Assembly (NCBI GenBank): GCA_947574135.1
Contig: CANPIM010000034.1
Coordinates: forward strand, 1 to 37,734
From: an uncultured Lachnospiraceae bacterium
Lineage (GTDB): Bacteria > Bacillota > Clostridia > Lachnospirales > Lachnospiraceae
DNA length: 37,734 bases
Direction of reading: 5' to 3'
Shown here: positions 1 through 7,647 of the stretch, piece after piece
How positions within the stretch are numbered: the first letter of the stretch is position 1
Layout: each line of letters begins with the position of its first letter
The notes under the pieces: generated by a model
Databases searched by the model: none
Seen by the model: the letters and a program-made list of their open reading frames with translations, nothing else
Told to the model about the DNA's origin: nothing
Program-made: the position numbers and the translations under genes

Positions 1-1348
1 CCCTTTCCTGCACTGGAAGCCAGCGCTTAATTTTGGACCACATGCCCATGTTCATATAGCGTAAACCGTCGGCGCAGTGATCATCTATCTTGACGGGTTC
101 CTCCTTGCCTTTTTCAATGGATTTCGGATCATATGCATAAACGCCAAGTTCCCGAATCAGGTTCTCTTGTGTGGGGGATATGCTCAAAATGTCAAAGGTC
201 AAGGCTTTCTGCACCCGACTGATCCCCAGCTTCACATCATTTTCGGCATTCCGGATAGCAACCGGAAGATTAGCAACTCTGCAGGCCCTCTTTATCTCCT
301 CCTGCAAGCCCTGCGCAGATGGATCCAGGAACAAGTAAAAACGTGTGCTCTGCAGCCCATAATTCTCCCATAGCTCCTTGACAAACTGGACAAAATTTTG
401 GGCATACTCTGACGGAGCCTTCTGTGTCCCAGACTCTCTACCACTGTGATAATACTCTCCCAGCCCCCGCAGCTTTTGCTTTGCCAAATCCAGGCCAGCT
501 GCCTGGAAGGTGGTGGCATTCTGTTGTCCATAGTCCCCGCCTATCGCAATGATAGGAAACCGGTCAACACCAGGAACCGGAACGTCCCGCATATGCCGCT
601 GACAGAACATGTAATAGATGACTTCATCCACGCCAATACTGTCTCCCAGCCATACCCACCGGTATTGACGCTCATCTGTAGCCAGTAATGTCTCCGCTGA
701 TTGAATCAAGTCAGGCCCCAACCAGTCAGGAGGAACATCCCGATAATCTGTGTGGATATGGATACAGTCCGGACGCTTCTCCATCTTGTGCACCCATTTG
801 ACAATGTCAGCATTCGGGTTCTTTGGTGGATTAAATAAATAAATCATCTGGAAATCGCCTTTGTTCCCCCGGGCAAAGGTGGCCTCAATATTCAGAAGCT
901 CATCTTCCCCCTCCCCATCGTCGAAGAACTCCGTCAGCTCATCCAGGATGACCAGTTTGATAGGATTATCTTCATCAATGATACCCTTCGTATCGTCAAT
1001 ACCGTCAGAGCCGGCAAAATACATGGTGGTTCCATACTTCTTATAGGTAATCTCCATAGGGGATTTGGTGATGAGGAACCGATTCTTCGGAATCCCCAGC
1101 CGGTTGATTCCCCGCAGCATTTCCTTGTATACTGTCTTGCGCAACTTATTGTGGCGCTTGCGCAGCACCACTACAGAACCGGTGGAATCCGATATCAGCT
1201 GATAGATGCCCTTAATCGCCGCATAGCTGGACTTGGTACCGGCACGCCCAGAAGTCAGAATGATATGCTTTACTGTGCGGTTGTTGAAGATTCTCTGATA
1301 CTTCGGAATGATGATTTCACTGATTCTCACTTGTTTCTTGGCAGTCAT
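1..1348 (-). CDS. terL: Phage terminase large subunit (partial, 3' end off window)
   Basis: The ATPase and nuclease motor that cuts phage DNA and pumps it into the prohead. The reading frame starts at ATG 1348 and runs off position 1 with no stop (about 449 codons visible). Visible motifs are a Walker-A-like loop SGRAGTKSS (residues 33-41), a Walker B LVILDE (about 133-138), and in the C-terminal half nuclease-type acidic motifs GGDYG, FLDPSA and DDHCADGLRY. The pattern fits the PBSX-type large subunit (Terminase_3 family). It overlaps the end of the small subunit gene by 32 bp, the usual terS-terL coupling. Family assignment is firm; the packaging type (cos or pac) cannot be told. Confidence 0.9.
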   Translation of the reverse strand, partial: MTAKKQVRISEIIIPKYQRIFNNRTVKHIILTSGRAGTKSSYAAIKGIYQLISDSTGSVVVLRKRHNKLRKTVYKEMLRGINRLGIPKNRFLITKSPMEITYKKYGTTMYFAGSDGIDDTKGIIDEDNPIKLVILDELTEFFDDGEGEDELLNIEATFARGNKGDFQMIYLFNPPKNPNADIVKWVHKMEKRPDCIHIHTDYRDVPPDWLGPDLIQSAETLLATDERQYRWVWLGDSIGVDEVIYYMFCQRHMRDVPVPGVDRFPIIAIGGDYGQQNATTFQAAGLDLAKQKLRGLGEYYHSGRESGTQKAPSEYAQNFVQFVKELWENYGLQSTRFYLFLDPSAQGLQEEIKRACRVANLPVAIRNAENDVKLGISRVQKALTFDILSISPTQENLIRELGVYAYDPKSIEKGKEEPVKIDDHCADGLRYMNMGMWSKIKRWLPVQER

Positions 1349-2027
1349 TGATAATTTCAACTCCATCTTCTTCCGCTCCAACAGGCTCCAAAGAAATCCG
1401 GGCCGTCTGGGCCTTCATCTGATCAATCCGTGCCCGCTGCTCCTCACTGGCCATCTTCCAATCCCGGTGCAGCATCTCATCATACTGCTTAATCATAGAC
1501 CGCAGCTCTGCCTGGGCCCGGGCCTGCGCCTTCAGGAACTCATTCTGTTTGTCCCAGGCCTGCTGTACCTCCCAGCGCTCCCCGATAATCTTCCCTTTCC
1601 TCTCCTCCACCTTCTCAACGGTCTTATCCGTCTGGTCCTTCACATAGGAAATTTGCTGGGCCCGGATAATGGCCGTATACGCAATCTGGATTTGGTGCCA
1701 GAGAAGATCCAAAGGATCCGCCTGGTCAATGGCAGAAAAAATCTCCCGGGTTTCCTCCGGGAGATACTTTGAGAAGAATCCATACTTCTCAGCATGTTTA
1801 TTTCCAGGCGGCCCTGTGGCATTCTTGTTGCCGGGCTGCCCTCCTCTTTTCCGTTTCGAACGTTCGCTTTTCTTATCCGAACGCTCGTTATCCCATCCAT
1901 GGGTACTCTTCCAGCGCCGCACGGTACCCTCGGGCAAGTCAAGCTGCCGGGCAATGTCGATTAACTTCATGCCTTGCAGGAACATGTCCTTTGCCTGCGC
2001 GATGCGCTCATCCGGTTTTCTTGGCAA
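1317..2027 (-). CDS. terS: Phage terminase small subunit
   Basis: The DNA-recognition subunit of the packaging motor, 236 aa. The N-terminal 35 residues form a helix-turn-helix of the type found in PBSX-like small subunits (DERIAQAKDMFLQGMKLIDIARQL, then EGTVRRWK), followed by a basic linker (KKSERSKRKRGGQPGNKNA) and a helical oligomerisation region rich in Gln, Glu and Lys. The start is TTG at 2027, supported by AGGTGAGGTGA just upstream and by the family's typical MPRK/KPDE beginning. It sits directly upstream of terL. Confidence in the family is high. Confidence 0.85.
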   Translation of the reverse strand: MPRKPDERIAQAKDMFLQGMKLIDIARQLDLPEGTVRRWKSTHGWDNERSDKKSERSKRKRGGQPGNKNATGPPGNKHAEKYGFFSKYLPEETREIFSAIDQADPLDLLWHQIQIAYTAIIRAQQISYVKDQTDKTVEKVEERKGKIIGERWEVQQAWDKQNEFLKAQARAQAELRSMIKQYDEMLHRDWKMASEEQRARIDQMKAQTARISLEPVGAEEDGVEIINDCQETSENQ

Positions 2028-2063
2028 TCACCTCACCTTCCTTTTCGTGGTTTTGGGGATGAG

Positions 2064-2088
2064 AAAAGCACCCCGAAGGGTGAGGTGC
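2064..2088 (-). terminator. Rho-independent terminator after the AT-rich cargo pair
   Basis: On the minus strand the sequence GCACC...CCCTTCGGGG...GGTGC-type hairpin (arms 2068-2072 and 2084-2088 with an inner CCC/GGG around a CGAA-like loop) is followed by TTTTC. It lies immediately after the stop of the membrane-protein gene at 2095 and before terS, so it closes the cargo unit. Confidence 0.6.
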
Positions 2089-2094
2089 CTTTCT

Positions 2095-2835
2095 TTATTC
2101 CTTTATGCCAAAATGTGTAAAAAACATTTTTTTAAGTCTATCTTTTAATATTGAATCTTCATTTTCTTCTATCTGTTCAAAAATTGTTTTCATATATTCC
2201 TCTATAATCTTTTTATCTTGATTACTTAAACATATTTTTTCTAAAGCCGTAACCCTATAAGAATTATATACTTCTTTCAAACTAACAGTTTTCTTTTCCT
2301 CACCGCTTTCATTTATAATAAAAAATATTTCCAAACAATTACCAACTAATTTTACTGAGTAAAAAATTACAAAAATAGTCATATACGAAAATATATAACT
2401 AGTTATCAAAACCAAGCCCAAATAATATTCTTTTTCACTCATGGATAATATATATAAACATAATAATCCCAAAATATCAATAGCAATAATCATTCCAAGG
2501 AAATAAAAACTTAATAGAATTTTTTCTAAATTTTCCTTTTTATTATTTTCAACAATTTTTTGAACAACACTTTTAGAAACAACTCCAGTCAATATTGCCA
2601 AACCCGCAACGGTGAACCCTAGAAAACCAATTAAAGAAATTGCAATATCTTTTGTTAAAGCAACAAAAATAGTATTTATATTTTCAATGCTATTTTCATT
2701 AATTGAAAAGTTCAAAAAAAACACAATTATCAAAGAACCTATGAGAGCTGCTTTACATTCTAAATATTTGAAATCAAAAATATCTTTCCATTTACCATAA
2801 ACCATAATTTTTTTTAATGCTGAATCATTTGTCAT
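2095..2835 (-). CDS. Multi-spanning membrane protein, second gene of AT-rich cargo pair
   Basis: I do not recognise the family. About 246 aa if started at MTNDSALKK (2835), which is favoured because longer starts run back into the neighbouring gene. Four hydrophobic segments are visible: IGSLIIVFFLNF, ISLIGFLGFTVAGLAILTGVV, ILLSFYFLGMIIAIDILGLLCLYIL and YYLGLVLITSYIFSYMTIFVIFYSVKLV. A charged cytoplasmic C-terminal third follows (EEKKTVSLKEVY...KIIEEYMKTIFEQIEENED). It overlaps the upstream gene by about 11 bp, so the two are translated together. The base composition is clearly AT-rich compared with the phage genes on both sides, which suggests separate acquisition. Partnership of a membrane protein with a soluble protein recalls two-gene phage-defence or exclusion systems; that is inference from layout only. 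Confidence 0.75.
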   Translation of the reverse strand: MTNDSALKKIMVYGKWKDIFDFKYLECKAALIGSLIIVFFLNFSINENSIENINTIFVALTKDIAISLIGFLGFTVAGLAILTGVVSKSVVQKIVENNKKENLEKILLSFYFLGMIIAIDILGLLCLYILSMSEKEYYLGLVLITSYIFSYMTIFVIFYSVKLVGNCLEIFFIINESGEEKKTVSLKEVYNSYRVTALEKICLSNQDKKIIEEYMKTIFEQIEENEDSILKDRLKKMFFTHFGIKE

Positions 2836-3730
2836 TTTTAATTTCCCTTTTACGCAAAAAATCTCCAATAAAACTTTTTGCTTCTTCATTATAGTCATAT
2901 TGATTTAAATTTTCATTTATAACCCTAGTTAGTGCCGCATCTTGATTAGAGCTAATAATTTGTTTTTTTCCATCATTGTTAATCCCTAAAGTTGTAACAT
3001 CTCCATATCCTAAAGTGACTGCTTTCAAGATGCCTTGCATATATTTTGCTTCCATTTTTAAGGAATTTATTTCATCATCAACTGACATTTCAATCTTTAT
3101 TCGATTTGCATTTACAGATTTGCAGTCATCAATATAAGGAAATGCCTTTCTTATCTCTTGCATATCAACTTCATTAGAATTAGGAGGAATAAGAGTTGCT
3201 TTTACATTCTTTACCTGTTTTAAACCACGAATCTTTTCTTGTAAAACTTCTTTATCCTTTTGCAAAAAAATCTCAAATCGATAGCCTTTTGAATTTAAAT
3301 TAAGTAAATAATTAAATGCTCTTGTAAATTGATTATACCCAAACGATTGCCGCTCCGAAAAGGCAATCAGCTCATTTTTTGTATCAAAGTAAAAATATAT
3401 ACTTGCACTTTCTTGATTTATTTTCTTAGAAACCTTTCCAGCAGGATTTATGTACTCTGTTGGTTTATCAAAAGTTCTTACTAATCTCCCGGTTACAACC
3501 ATATCGTCTTGTTTGTTTAATTCGCTAAATTGGTATACTGATCTTTGAAACTCTCTCTTTTTATTTCCATAGGGATCTCTAAAAGCAGCTCTCGTTTGTG
3601 TTTTATACTCATTGGAAACATCCATTTCATCATAAATAAGTTTTGTGACATCCCCAATTTTCAACTTTTCGTCATATACATCAAAAATTCCTGTTGTTAA
3701 ATTTACTTTTGCAAGATACATTATTGACAT
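2825..3730 (-). CDS. Soluble protein of unknown function, first gene of AT-rich cargo pair
   Basis: 301 aa starting at ATG 3730 behind a strong GGGGAGGAATTAAT site. No membrane segment and no motif I can name with certainty. The opening (MSIMYLAKVNLTTGIFDVYD) and the middle segment SIYFYFDTKNELIAFSERQSFGYNQFTRAFNYLLN have the look of a conserved beta-rich N-terminal domain of an uncharacterised family, possibly DUF4747-like, but I cannot confirm this. The C-terminal part holds SVDDEINSLKMEAKYMQG and GYGDVTTLGINN. It has its own promoter at about 3759-3767 and shares an overlap with the downstream membrane-protein gene. An accessory (moron) function such as superinfection exclusion is plausible. 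Confidence 0.75.
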   Translation of the reverse strand: MSIMYLAKVNLTTGIFDVYDEKLKIGDVTKLIYDEMDVSNEYKTQTRAAFRDPYGNKKREFQRSVYQFSELNKQDDMVVTGRLVRTFDKPTEYINPAGKVSKKINQESASIYFYFDTKNELIAFSERQSFGYNQFTRAFNYLLNLNSKGYRFEIFLQKDKEVLQEKIRGLKQVKNVKATLIPPNSNEVDMQEIRKAFPYIDDCKSVNANRIKIEMSVDDEINSLKMEAKYMQGILKAVTLGYGDVTTLGINNDGKKQIISSNQDAALTRVINENLNQYDYNEEAKSFIGDFLRKREIKNDK

Positions 3731-3758
3731 ATTAATTCCTCCCCAAACACTTTTCCAA

Positions 3759-3767
3759 ATTATACCA
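3759..3767 (-). promoter_or_regulatory. Extended -10 promoter of the cargo pair
   Basis: On the minus strand TGGTATAAT (TGn plus a perfect -10) lies about 28 bp upstream of the GGGGAGG site of the 301-aa gene. The -35 region is weak, as is usual for extended -10 promoters. Together with the terminator at 2064-2088 it makes the two cargo genes an independent transcription unit inside the late region. Confidence 0.6.
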
Positions 3768-3833
3768 CATTTTGACAAGAAAAAACACCCCATATTTCTA
3801 CAGGATGTCTTTCAAAAAAATGTATTGGGGGAT

Positions 3834-3923
3834 GGCAGTCTTTGCGTTGCCGCCGGCACACTGCCTGGGCCGAAGCAACTGCCAGGCGGTGAAGCCTGAC
3901 AGCCGAAGGAGATGAAGTGTCAG
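3834..3923. other. GC-rich multi-hairpin intergenic region, possible structured RNA
   Basis: Between the late regulator (ends 3961) and the cargo promoter there is a GC-rich block without a credible gene. It contains nested inverted repeats: GGCAGT (3834-3839) with ACTGCC (3860-3865) enclosing TGCC-gcc-GGCA; GCCTGG (3863-3868) with CCAGGC (3882-3887); and CTGACA (3896-3901) with TGTCAG (3918-3923). The first and second helices share bases, so they exclude each other. It could be a phage non-coding RNA, an attenuator behind the regulator gene, or a protein-binding site. No known RNA family is recognised. Confidence 0.35.
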
Positions 3924-3960
3924 ATGGCTATCAAATTGTCCGCTACAGCACGATATCATA

Positions 3961-4446
3961 TTACCTCATTTCCCCGTTACATGCCGTGACATTTTTAAAA
4001 TTATCAAAAAATCTTTTATGCCTCTGCTTACAGCTGTCCTCTGTAAAAGGAATCCTCCGGTTCGAATACATTCTGTTCATCCGGTACGCTACCTGGTACC
4101 AGGTTAGGCCATCTATGTAATACAAACGGAACATAACCCTCATTTCGCTTTTTTGTATGGACTGGATAAATTCTTCCGCCTGGCCCATCAATTCCAGAAG
4201 CTCTGCCTCTTTTTGCTCCAACAGACTTTTGTATCCATCCAGGGCCGCCTTCTTCCGACAATATTCCGGCATGGGATATCCTTTAATCCGGATACTACCA
4301 TAGGTCCCGTCTGGCCGTGTTCCTTTTACAGAATCAGATACCATTTCCAATTTATCAATATCCTTTTGCAAAGTATGAATTCGTCGCCTAATGTCTTTCA
4401 CTTCCTCTACCATTTCGCTGTATTGGACTAATACTTCCTTGTCCAT
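3961..4446 (-). CDS. ArpU/RinA-like phage late transcriptional regulator
   Basis: 161 aa, start ATG 4446 behind AAAGGAGGGG. The N-terminal half is a coiled coil (VEEVKDIRRRIHTLQKDIDKLEM and LLEQKEAELLELMGQAEEFI), the C-terminal half a sigma-region-4-like helix-turn-helix (MRVMFRLYYIDGLTWYQVAYRMNRM...SEDSCKQRHKRFF-type ending). This arrangement is that of small Gram-positive phage regulators (ArpU, RinA, DUF1492 group) that switch on the packaging and morphogenesis genes. The position directly before the terminase region fits. The exact subfamily is not certain. Confidence 0.7.
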   Translation of the reverse strand: MDKEVLVQYSEMVEEVKDIRRRIHTLQKDIDKLEMVSDSVKGTRPDGTYGSIRIKGYPMPEYCRKKAALDGYKSLLEQKEAELLELMGQAEEFIQSIQKSEMRVMFRLYYIDGLTWYQVAYRMNRMYSNRRIPFTEDSCKQRHKRFFDNFKNVTACNGEMR

Positions 4447-4472
4447 TCTGCCCCTCCTTTTGTCCCACTTAT

Positions 4473-4838
4473 TTAGTCCACCCGATTTTTAAACTCCCGA
4501 TTTCCGAACAAATACTTTTCCTCTGCAATCTGCTCATTCTGTAACCTTCTAAGAGCCTTCAAAAGATTCTGATTCTGCTTGTCCACATAGAAATTATGTA
4601 TATGCTCATATAGCTTCGCCTTGTCCTTTGCCTTTCTCCTTGCCCGACGGCTTTGCTGCAATTTCGTGCAAACCTTATTACGCTCATTTTTATTCTCTGC
4701 AAACTCTATGTCATGCAGGAATGTCTGTACTTTGCAATCCTCTGCGCCAACATCAGAATAGGCAGATTCATATTCATGTTTGGATGTCTCAAGAAAATTT
4801 AAAAATTCTGTTATTATTTCACTCGGTTTTCTTTCCAT
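4473..4838 (-). CDS. Phage hypothetical protein, charged helical
   Basis: 121 aa, start ATG 4838 behind AAAGGAGGAGAGGG. Not recognised as a named family. The protein is highly charged and predicted all-helical (SRRARRKAKDKAKLYEHIHNFYVDKQNQNLLKALRRLQNEQ), without membrane segments or cysteine motifs. It lies between the dam-type methylase and the late regulator with short gaps, in the same operon. Small basic helical proteins are common at this place in Clostridia phages; function unknown. Confidence 0.65.
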   Translation of the reverse strand: MERKPSEIITEFLNFLETSKHEYESAYSDVGAEDCKVQTFLHDIEFAENKNERNKVCTKLQQSRRARRKAKDKAKLYEHIHNFYVDKQNQNLLKALRRLQNEQIAEEKYLFGNREFKNRVD

Positions 4839-4850
4839 CCCTCTCCTCCT

Positions 4851-5288
4851 TTACATTTTGGGTCCCCTAAATATCACAATCATTGAGGGAAACGGGGCCC
4901 CAGCCTCCGCCTCTCCGAACCGCAGGCGCCCCCTCACAAATCTTATCTCCGCCCGGTTTAATATATAATCGTGAAAATATCTTGTGTCAGTCCTGGCCGG
5001 TATGAGCATAACCACAATAGTGTCCTCTTTGTGTCCCTCCTCATAGCACTTTCGCACCCACTGCCCGATCTCTCTCCCATAGGGCGGGTTGCAGAAAACC
5101 CTGCTCCCACCCCAATCCATTTTCAGTCCGTCCTGCTCCTTGGTAAAATACCTGTCGCATTTATGGTTTTCTGCATCGGCGCACGGGTCCAGATCAAAGG
5201 AAAACTCATCATTTAACTGTTCAAAAAATTCTTGAGGGGTTGTCCATTGATCTGTTTTGCTGCTGTATAATGCATCCAGATTTGTCAT
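4851..5288 (-). CDS. Phage DNA N6-adenine methyltransferase (Dam, PF05869 type)
   Basis: About 145 aa from ATG 5288 behind TTTAGGAGAAAAAAC. It begins MTNLDALYSSKTDQWTTPQEFF, the characteristic opening of the short phage Dam family, followed by FDLDPCADAENHKCDRYFT, the catalytic NPPYG motif (VFCNPPYGREIGQWV) and a late IPARTDTRYFHDYI segment. These proteins methylate adenine in phage DNA, probably to escape host restriction. A second, unrelated D12-class adenine methylase is encoded 1.2 kb away, so the phage carries two. The family is recognised confidently; target sequence unknown. Confidence 0.88.
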   Translation of the reverse strand: MTNLDALYSSKTDQWTTPQEFFEQLNDEFSFDLDPCADAENHKCDRYFTKEQDGLKMDWGGSRVFCNPPYGREIGQWVRKCYEEGHKEDTIVVMLIPARTDTRYFHDYILNRAEIRFVRGRLRFGEAEAGAPFPSMIVIFRGPKM

Positions 5289-5361
5289 GTTTTTTCTCCT
5301 AAATTTCAGTTTAGCTTGCATAAAATAAATTTTTATGATATTATAAAAACCTATTAAAAAT

Positions 5362-5434
5362 AGCGATATAGCTCAATGGATAGAGCAACCGCCTTGCGAA
5401 CGGTGAGATGTGGGTTCGATTCCCACTATTGATT
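5362..5434 (+). tRNA. Phage-borne tRNA-like gene, anticodon reads UGC, imperfect
   Basis: Folds as a 73-nt cloverleaf: D stem GCTC/GAGC with loop AATGGATA, T arm GTGGG-TTCGATT-CCCAC, five-base variable loop. The acceptor stem (5362-5368 with 5427-5433) has one G-A mismatch at pair 2. The anticodon stem ACCGC/ACGGT has a C-A mismatch at the loop-closing pair. With normal numbering, loop CTTGCGA gives anticodon TGC (Ala), yet the body (D arm GCTCaatGGATAGAGC, ACCGCCTT) looks like an arginine tRNA. No CCA is encoded. It is the only plus-strand gene in the area and has its own terminator. It may be a decayed or recoded tRNA. Confidence 0.65.
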
Positions 5435-5439
5435 ACAAC

Positions 5440-5467
5440 GACACCTTTATGGTGTCTTTATTTTTTA
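5440..5467 (+). terminator. Terminator behind the tRNA-like gene
   Basis: GACACC (5440-5445), loop TTTAT, GGTGTC (5451-5456), then TTTATTTTTTA on the plus strand: a classic intrinsic terminator six bases past the tRNA 3' end. The A/T-rich flank also allows some function for minus-strand transcripts. Confidence 0.75.
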
Positions 5468-5502
5468 CTCTGTTCAAGATCTACTCCTCTCTAAATCCAA
5501 AT

Positions 5503-6603
5503 TTACAGCGCTAACTCAATCTGCACCGGTTCTGGCTGCCACTCGTCCTCCCATGGCACCCCTATGTAATCCAGTATCCGGCCCCATCCATATTTTTCAC
5601 CGGTTGTTTTATCTGTGCAGCAACGATACATCCAAAATTCCCACTCCTTATAATTCCGCTCCCTTAACAAATCAAACCGATGAGGCCGGCTCTCCATATG
5701 CACCCCAAACCCACACATGCTGCATCCGGTCCGCTGAGCTCCCGTGGTATACAGTGTCCCATCTGCTCCACGTTCAATAGCACCATAAATCTCCGGTACC
5801 GGAGCCTGCAGGTCAAGGGCCAGCTGCAACAAATCCTGCCGCAGGAAAGGAGCAAAGGGAGCGCTCCGGATTGTGGGTTTCCCAAAGTAATTGCACCCAT
5901 GCTCTACAAGAGCCTCCTCCCTCTGTCCCCCCTCAGAGGCCATCAACCCTAAAAAGGGACGGCTGTTATGCTCCTTCGCCCATTTGTCGCACGGCTGTTC
6001 TTTCATGTACAGGCAGCACTTGTTTGACACCAGAAACGGCGCTATCTGATATTTAACGCCTTCATTCTCATTTTCATATCCGGCAAATAGATTGAGCCAC
6101 TTCTGTGGCAGCTTCATACTGCTGTTCTTTGCAAAATGCCCCTTTGCTCCACATTCCCCCGTGATGATAGCATGGCGGAAAGTCCTGTTTTTTTCTGTTG
6201 GGTGCTGAAGGGTATCAATTCTTCCGGATATCTTTTTGCTGATTACCGGAAATCCATATTCCTCCAGAATTTTCACTTTTGATTTTTCGGGCGGAATTCT
6301 CTTCACCCCTAAAGCCCTATGAATTTTCTGGATACTTTTATCTTCCAGGGCCGACACAGATATGGCAGGTACGTCCAGCCCAATGCTCCGCAAAAACAGC
6401 AACAGCACAATGCTGTCAAGCCCTCCCACGCTCACATGGGCATGTAGCCCCATAGCATCCAGTTTTTCTATATATTCTCTGGCCCGTAGCTCTGCCCTTT
6501 TTACTTTCACTTCATAAGGCAATGCCTGCATGGCTGCCATCTGGGCTTTTTTTCTCTTCTTTTCTGCCTTCCACTCCTCGGTGGTCAACTCCTTTTCCGC
6601 CAT
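5503..6603 (-). CDS. PAPS-reductase-family (PP-loop ATP pyrophosphatase) phage protein
   Basis: About 366 aa from ATG 6603. The N-terminal domain has the PP-loop SVGGLDSIVLLLFLRSIGL (the family usually shows SGGxDS; here one residue differs at the start) followed by VPAISVSALEDKSIQKIHRALGVKR. The C-terminal half has TGAQRTGCSMCGFGVH, the paired cysteines common in phage PAPS-reductase-like proteins, then HRFDLLRERNYKEWEFWM. The family includes true sulfate-assimilation enzymes, and DndC, which activates sulfur for DNA backbone modification; phage members are of unknown role. Its start overlaps the D12 methylase by 92 bp, so the two are co-translated. A DNA-modification role is a reasonable inference, not shown. 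Confidence 0.8.
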   Translation of the reverse strand: MAEKELTTEEWKAEKKRKKAQMAAMQALPYEVKVKRAELRAREYIEKLDAMGLHAHVSVGGLDSIVLLLFLRSIGLDVPAISVSALEDKSIQKIHRALGVKRIPPEKSKVKILEEYGFPVISKKISGRIDTLQHPTEKNRTFRHAIITGECGAKGHFAKNSSMKLPQKWLNLFAGYENENEGVKYQIAPFLVSNKCCLYMKEQPCDKWAKEHNSRPFLGLMASEGGQREEALVEHGCNYFGKPTIRSAPFAPFLRQDLLQLALDLQAPVPEIYGAIERGADGTLYTTGAQRTGCSMCGFGVHMESRPHRFDLLRERNYKEWEFWMYRCCTDKTTGEKYGWGRILDYIGVPWEDEWQPEPVQIELAL

Positions 6604-7432
6604 CCCTTTGCACCTCTCTGCAATAATCAAACAAATTCATCTGCTGTTCTAACTGGTAATTCATCCAGATAATTTCCGCCCTCGGCTTCCCACCATCCGC
6701 GTTGCTGACAAACTGCTTTTTGCTCCAGCTATGCAGATAATCGCTGTACATTTCTGATTCATAACCAGATATCATGATTTTCGCCGGACTCTGCAGCACG
6801 GCCTTAAGAAGCTCTTCATGGTCCACATCCGTCATTTCGTGTTTATACTGTTTTCCGCGCCGTGTATTCAGCAAATACGGCGGATCCAGATACATAAAAA
6901 CATTGTCATAACAAAATCGCCCAATCACCTCCAGAGCTGGCCGATGCTCTATCTGGACCATACGCAGCCGCTCGGCCACATCAACAATCCAATTCGGCAG
7001 GCGGTACCAGTTCCATACGGCGTAGGCCTGCTCCCGGCCATGCACATCATTTTTCCAACCCACTTTACATCCATTCGTCCGGAAGCCGTGTCCTTGCCAA
7101 CATTTAGCCAGAAATCCTGCTGCCCTCTGATACTGGCTGGCATACCGTGTTTGTTCTGTACCCTCAAACTGCTGCTCATATACTTCCCGGCTGAACGGTG
7201 TAGTCATCACCAGCCTGGCCAGACGCTCCGAATCTTGCTGGATGCAGCGGAAAAGATTCACCACCTCCGAATCCAAATCATTTATGGTCTCAATCGGAGA
7301 GGGCACCTTATTAAATAGCACCGCCCCGCTGCCGAAGTATGGCTCCACATAGCTATGGTGTGGCGGTATCAGCTCCACCAGCTGTCTGGCAATCCGCCAT
7401 TTACTTCCGGGGTATTTCAATATTTGTCTCAT
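6512..7432 (-). CDS. D12-class DNA adenine N6-methyltransferase
   Basis: About 306 aa from ATG 7432, which overlaps the previous stop as ATGA. Family motifs are clear: MRQILKYPGSKWRIA (SAM-binding F/YxGxK type), SYVEPYFGSGAVLF, INDLDSEVVNLFR, and the catalytic DPPY in MYLDPPYLLNTR, followed by MISGYESEMYSDYL. The usual family end (MNYQ...MNLFDY) is reached around residue 276; about 30 extra charged residues follow, reading through the first 92 bp of the next gene. This tail is probably a lost stop codon rather than a functional domain. Together with the short Dam and the PP-loop protein it forms a DNA-modification block. Confidence 0.9.
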   Translation of the reverse strand: MRQILKYPGSKWRIARQLVELIPPHHSYVEPYFGSGAVLFNKVPSPIETINDLDSEVVNLFRCIQQDSERLARLVMTTPFSREVYEQQFEGTEQTRYASQYQRAAGFLAKCWQGHGFRTNGCKVGWKNDVHGREQAYAVWNWYRLPNWIVDVAERLRMVQIEHRPALEVIGRFCYDNVFMYLDPPYLLNTRRGKQYKHEMTDVDHEELLKAVLQSPAKIMISGYESEMYSDYLHSWSKKQFVSNADGGKPRAEIIWMNYQLEQQMNLFDYCREVQRDGGKGVDHRGVEGRKEEKKSPDGSHAGIAL

Positions 7433-7629
7433 ACCCTCCTTGCCTCTCGCAACTGATGCCACCCAAAACACTCCCGGTACCCTCCGCGCACTTTTCGGCA
7501 AAGCACAAAATACGGATATACCTTCAGGGCCTCATATCTGGCTTTTACTATCCTTCGTCCACCGCTGCCGTCACTTGGCAACGCCCGGCTTAACTCAAAT
7601 TTATCTCTAGGGCCTATATTAATTTTCAT
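7429..7629 (-). CDS. Small phage protein of unknown function
   Basis: 66 aa from ATG 7629 behind AAAGGGA. The sequence KARYEALKVYPYFVLCRKVRGGYRECFGWHQL resembles small conserved phage proteins often found beside replication genes in Firmicutes phages, but I cannot name the family. No membrane segment. It overlaps the D12 methylase start by four bases (ATGA), so it is translationally coupled to it. Confidence 0.65.
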   Translation of the reverse strand: MKINIGPRDKFELSRALPSDGSGGRRIVKARYEALKVYPYFVLCRKVRGGYRECFGWHQLREARRV

Positions 7630-7647
7630 TTCTCGCGTCCCTTTCTC

